From positions 1 through 9,318 of the forward strand of contig JAJXTA010000066.1 in the NCBI GenBank assembly GCA_021784265.1: DNA of 9,318 nt, in the 5' to 3' direction. The DNA comes from a bacterium (GTDB lineage: Bacteria; Verrucomicrobiota; Verrucomicrobiia; Limisphaerales; J093). The notes below the pieces were generated by a model, which was not told the origin of the DNA, did not search any database, and was given only the letters and a program-made list of their open reading frames with translations. Positions 7,243 through 9,318 of this stretch are shown in pieces. Numbering within the stretch: position 1 is the stretch's first letter; every line of letters starts with the position of its first letter. The translations under genes and the position numbers were made by a program.

Positions 7243-9165
7243 TCAGGCCGGCACCGTCTCGACGCGTTCCATGGTCACGGCCCCGGTGGGGCAGCGGACG
7301 GCACAGAGCCCGCAACGAATGCAGCGGGTCTCGTCTTTGAGGATCGCCCCCTGTTGGCCCGGGGCGGGAACCTTGCCGTAGCGGGCCACAAAGGCCGCCT
7401 GCAACCGGTCGTCCCCGCGCAATCGGGCGCTATCGACCAGACGCAGGCACGATTCGGGGCAGATGTCCGCGCACCCGCCACACAAGACGCAGAGGTCGCC
7501 GTCGAAGACCGGCCCGACGTGACACTTGAGGCAGCGCGTGGCCTGGAGGAGCGCCCCAGGCTCGGGATAGGCCCTTTCCACCTCGGCGATGCCGATCCGC
7601 CGGTCCACCGGCACCATCGGCGGCGTCCGCCGCGGCAGGGTCTCATAACCCGGGACCATGCGATATTGGTCGGTGGCATAGCGGGTGACCCGCACTTTGC
7701 GTGGCTGTTCCGGCTCGCGGCCGGTGAGGTACTTGACCATGGAGCGAGCGGCCCGCTGGCCCTCGGCGACCGCCGTGATAATGATGCGCGGCCCGAAGGC
7801 CACGTCGCCCCCGGCGAACACGTCCGGGCGGGAGGTGGCGAACGTGGCGGGGTCGGTCTGGAGCCCACCCCGGGGGGTGAGACGGAGATTGTCCTCGGGC
7901 CGGATCCAGGACAGGTCGGCGGTTTGCCCCACGGCGAGCACTACGGTGTCGCAGTCCACAGTCTCTTCGCTCCCCTCGATGAACAGGGGGTTGAAGCGGC
8001 GGTTCTCGTCAAAGACGCGGCTGCACTTGATCAACTGCATCCCGGTCACCTTGCCGTCCCGCCCGACCACCCGTTTGGGTCCCCAGCGGGTGTGCAACTT
8101 GATCCCCTCGTGGCCGGCTTCCTCGATCTCCTCGCGGGCCGCGGGAATCTCATCGAGGTTCTCCAAGCAATACATGTGGACTTCCGGGACCCCCTTGCGG
8201 ATCGCCTCGCGGGCAACGTCCAGCGCCAAGCGGACCTCGTCGGGCGGCTCGCCTTCCCCCATGGTCAACTCTTCCAAGGCCGCAGTCGCGGAGCGCAAGG
8301 CCCCCCGCAACTCCGTCTCAGTCATCTGGGCGAAACGCTCGGTCTGCCGGATCACGGAGCGGGCGACATCGAACGCCACGTTGCCCCCGCCAATCACGAC
8401 CACCTTGCGGCCGAGCGTGACGCGGAATCCCAGATTCACGTTGAGCAGGAACTCGATGGCCCGGAGCACCCCGTCCAGGCCCACGCCTTCGATAGCCAGC
8501 TCCCGGCTTTTATGGGCGCCGATGCCCAGGAAGACCGCCTCGTAGCCTTGGCGCTTGAGGTCGGCCAAGCCGTAGTCCCGCCCCAATCGCTGATTGTAGC
8601 GGAGGGTGACTCCCAGCGATTCGATGGCCCGGACTTCCGCCTCGATGATCTCGCGCGGCAGCCGGTACTCCGGCACCCCGAGGACCAGCATCCCGCCCGC
8701 CACGCTCTGCGCTTCGAACACGGTGACGGCGAAGCCCTGCAAGGCCAGCTCGTGGGCACAGGAAAGGCCCGCCGGGCCAGCACCCACGACCGCGACTTTG
8801 CGTCCCGCCCCGAGCCGGGCGCGCTGAGTGTCCCGCCAACCGGGATAGACCCGCCCCAGATCAAAATCTTCGGACTCGACGCCAAAGCGTTCGCAGACAA
8901 AGCGCTTCAAGGCGCGAATCGACACCGCCGCATCCAAGGCCCCGCGCCGGCACTTGGCCTCGCAGGGGGCGGCACATACCCGGCCGCAAATCGAAGCGAA
9001 AGGGTTGGGGGTGCGGGCGATGATATAGGCCTCCTCATAGCGGCCAGCAGCGATGGCTTGCACGTAACCGCCGGAGTCCGTCCGCACCGGGCACCCCTCG
9101 CGACAGAGCACCTGCCGCTCGAAGTAGCGGACGTCGGGGATCTCAATGGGATAAGGTCGTGGCAT
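7243..9165 (-). CDS. NAD(P)-binding FAD/[4Fe-4S] oxidoreductase, GltD-like, with C-terminal 2[4Fe-4S] ferredoxin domain
   Basis: The 640-residue soluble protein belongs to the glutamate synthase small subunit/NfnB-like family. The N-terminal helical domain (about 15-95) has cysteines 21, 25, 60, 64, 68 and 72 in the pattern CREGCP...CGRVCAAPCEAKC, typical of its FeS clusters. The FAD Rossmann motif VVGAGPAG is at 126-133, the NAD(P) Rossmann motif VVIGGGNVAFD at 256-266, and the closing FAD motif DVFAGGDVAFGPR at 448-460. The C-terminus holds a bacterial ferredoxin domain with CVLCGGCADICP (559-570) and CIRCGLCAVRCP (615-626). An extra ~50-residue helical, charged insertion follows the NAD(P) helix (about 275-328). 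The arginine pair that reads the NADPH 2'-phosphate in GltD is replaced by Leu334-Glu335, which favours NADH (inference). No membrane segment or signal is present, so it is cytoplasmic. As the first gene of the operon it probably docks on the inner face of the Rieske/cytochrome b complex and links it to the pyridine nucleotide pool. No glutamate synthase large subunit is in the window. Confidence 0.9.
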   Translation of the reverse strand: MPRPYPIEIPDVRYFERQVLCREGCPVRTDSGGYVQAIAAGRYEEAYIIARTPNPFASICGRVCAAPCEAKCRRGALDAAVSIRALKRFVCERFGVESEDFDLGRVYPGWRDTQRARLGAGRKVAVVGAGPAGLSCAHELALQGFAVTVFEAQSVAGGMLVLGVPEYRLPREIIEAEVRAIESLGVTLRYNQRLGRDYGLADLKRQGYEAVFLGIGAHKSRELAIEGVGLDGVLRAIEFLLNVNLGFRVTLGRKVVVIGGGNVAFDVARSVIRQTERFAQMTETELRGALRSATAALEELTMGEGEPPDEVRLALDVAREAIRKGVPEVHMYCLENLDEIPAAREEIEEAGHEGIKLHTRWGPKRVVGRDGKVTGMQLIKCSRVFDENRRFNPLFIEGSEETVDCDTVVLAVGQTADLSWIRPEDNLRLTPRGGLQTDPATFATSRPDVFAGGDVAFGPRIIITAVAEGQRAARSMVKYLTGREPEQPRKVRVTRYATDQYRMVPGYETLPRRTPPMVPVDRRIGIAEVERAYPEPGALLQATRCLKCHVGPVFDGDLCVLCGGCADICPESCLRLVDSARLRGDDRLQAAFVARYGKVPAPGQQGAILKDETRCIRCGLCAVRCPTGAVTMERVETVPA

Positions 9166-9228
9166 GGCCGGGGCTAAGCCGGGACAGAACAGCCGCGCGC
9201 AAGCTTAGCGGACGACGCCCGGCGGAGA

Positions 9229-9267
9229 CGCCCGCCCCCTCCCCATCCGACAGGGAGAGGGCGGGCG
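9229..9267. repeat. Imperfect GC-rich hairpin upstream of the cytochrome operon
   Basis: The arms CGCCCGCCC (9229-9237) and GGGCGGGCG (9259-9267) pair perfectly. After one C-A mismatch, CTCCC (9239-9243) pairs with GGGAG (9253-9257), leaving a nine-base loop. No T-run follows on either strand, so it is not a canonical intrinsic terminator. It lies 64 bases before the first operon gene and could be an end-of-gene structure of a neighbour, a dispersed REP-like palindrome, or a leader element. The rest of 9166-9318 shows no convincing -35/-10 pair. A short minus-strand open frame enters from the right edge and stops at 9205-9207, but it was not recognised. Confidence 0.55.
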
Positions 9268-9318
9268 GAGGAGGCGCTCGAAGTTCTTCACGCCGGGGCA
9301 GCCGCAGGCAGGGCGGAG

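Noticed and set aside
7519..7533. CLKCH, a heme c-type CXXCH motif at residues 545-549 of the GltD-like protein
   Set aside because: The protein has no export signal, so heme c attachment is not expected. The position matches the conserved CLxC before the ferredoxin domain in this family, so it more likely serves FeS binding or is structural.
7243..9165. Glutamate synthase small subunit (gltD) proper
   Set aside because: No large-subunit gene is nearby. The protein has an extra C-terminal 2[4Fe-4S] ferredoxin domain, an insertion and an altered NADPH site, and it is in an operon with Rieske and cytochrome b genes.
7354..9177. 607-codon open frame on the plus strand
   Set aside because: It is exactly antisense to the GltD-like gene, whose FAD, NAD(P) and ferredoxin motifs are clear. 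The plus-strand product shows no recognisable motif.
9166..9228. Promoter for the cytochrome operon
   Set aside because: No pair of -35 and -10 boxes at sensible spacing could be supported by eye on the minus strand.

Overview
The window is strongly GC-rich bacterial DNA with tightly packed genes. It holds two blocks that converge on a 71-base gap at 4013-4083. No tRNA, rRNA, CRISPR array or mobile element was recognised. The gene content (a FAD/FeS GltD-like subunit next to Rieske, cytochrome b and a multiheme cytochrome c, plus a secreted glycosidase carrying a discoidin domain) suggests a Verrucomicrobiota or Planctomycetota-type bacterium. That placement is inference from gene style; no marker gene is present.

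Left block (plus strand, 1-4012). The first ~180 bases probably hold the 3' end of an upstream gene, but the frame cannot be settled. A geranylgeranyl-reductase-like FAD oxidoreductase follows (179-1225). After a 90-base spacer comes a secreted, ~898-residue glycoside-hydrolase-like protein (1316-4012). Its predicted (beta/alpha)8 barrel appears to be interrupted by an F5/8 type C (discoidin) carbohydrate-binding module.

Right block (minus strand, read from 9165 down to 4084). Four genes are nearly contiguous (gaps of 11, 1 and 6 bases) and look like one operon. In order they are: a 640-residue soluble NAD(P)-binding, FAD-containing, multi-[4Fe-4S] oxidoreductase; a Tat-signal Rieske protein; a fused b6/subunit-IV type cytochrome b; and a membrane-anchored hexaheme cytochrome c. 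Together they encode a Rieske/cytochrome b complex. In it the usual cytochrome c1 or f is replaced by a multiheme protein, and a cytoplasmic pyridine-nucleotide module is added.

The most interesting hypothesis is that this operon makes a quinone-linked NAD(P) oxidoreductase. Quinol oxidation at the Qo site would send one electron to the Rieske protein and hexaheme cytochrome c. The low-potential branch (hemes b) would exchange electrons with the cytoplasmic flavin/FeS subunit, either reducing NAD(P)+ by bifurcation or running in reverse. Gene clusters of similar composition have been noted in anammox planctomycetes, so the architecture is not wholly without precedent. This version has its own details: a helical insertion and loss of the NADPH-type arginine pair in the dehydrogenase subunit, an APWY rather than PEWY Qo motif, and three cytochrome c modules at an exact 95-residue repeat.

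Upstream of the operon (9166-9318) the only clear structure is an imperfect GC-rich hairpin at 9229-9267.
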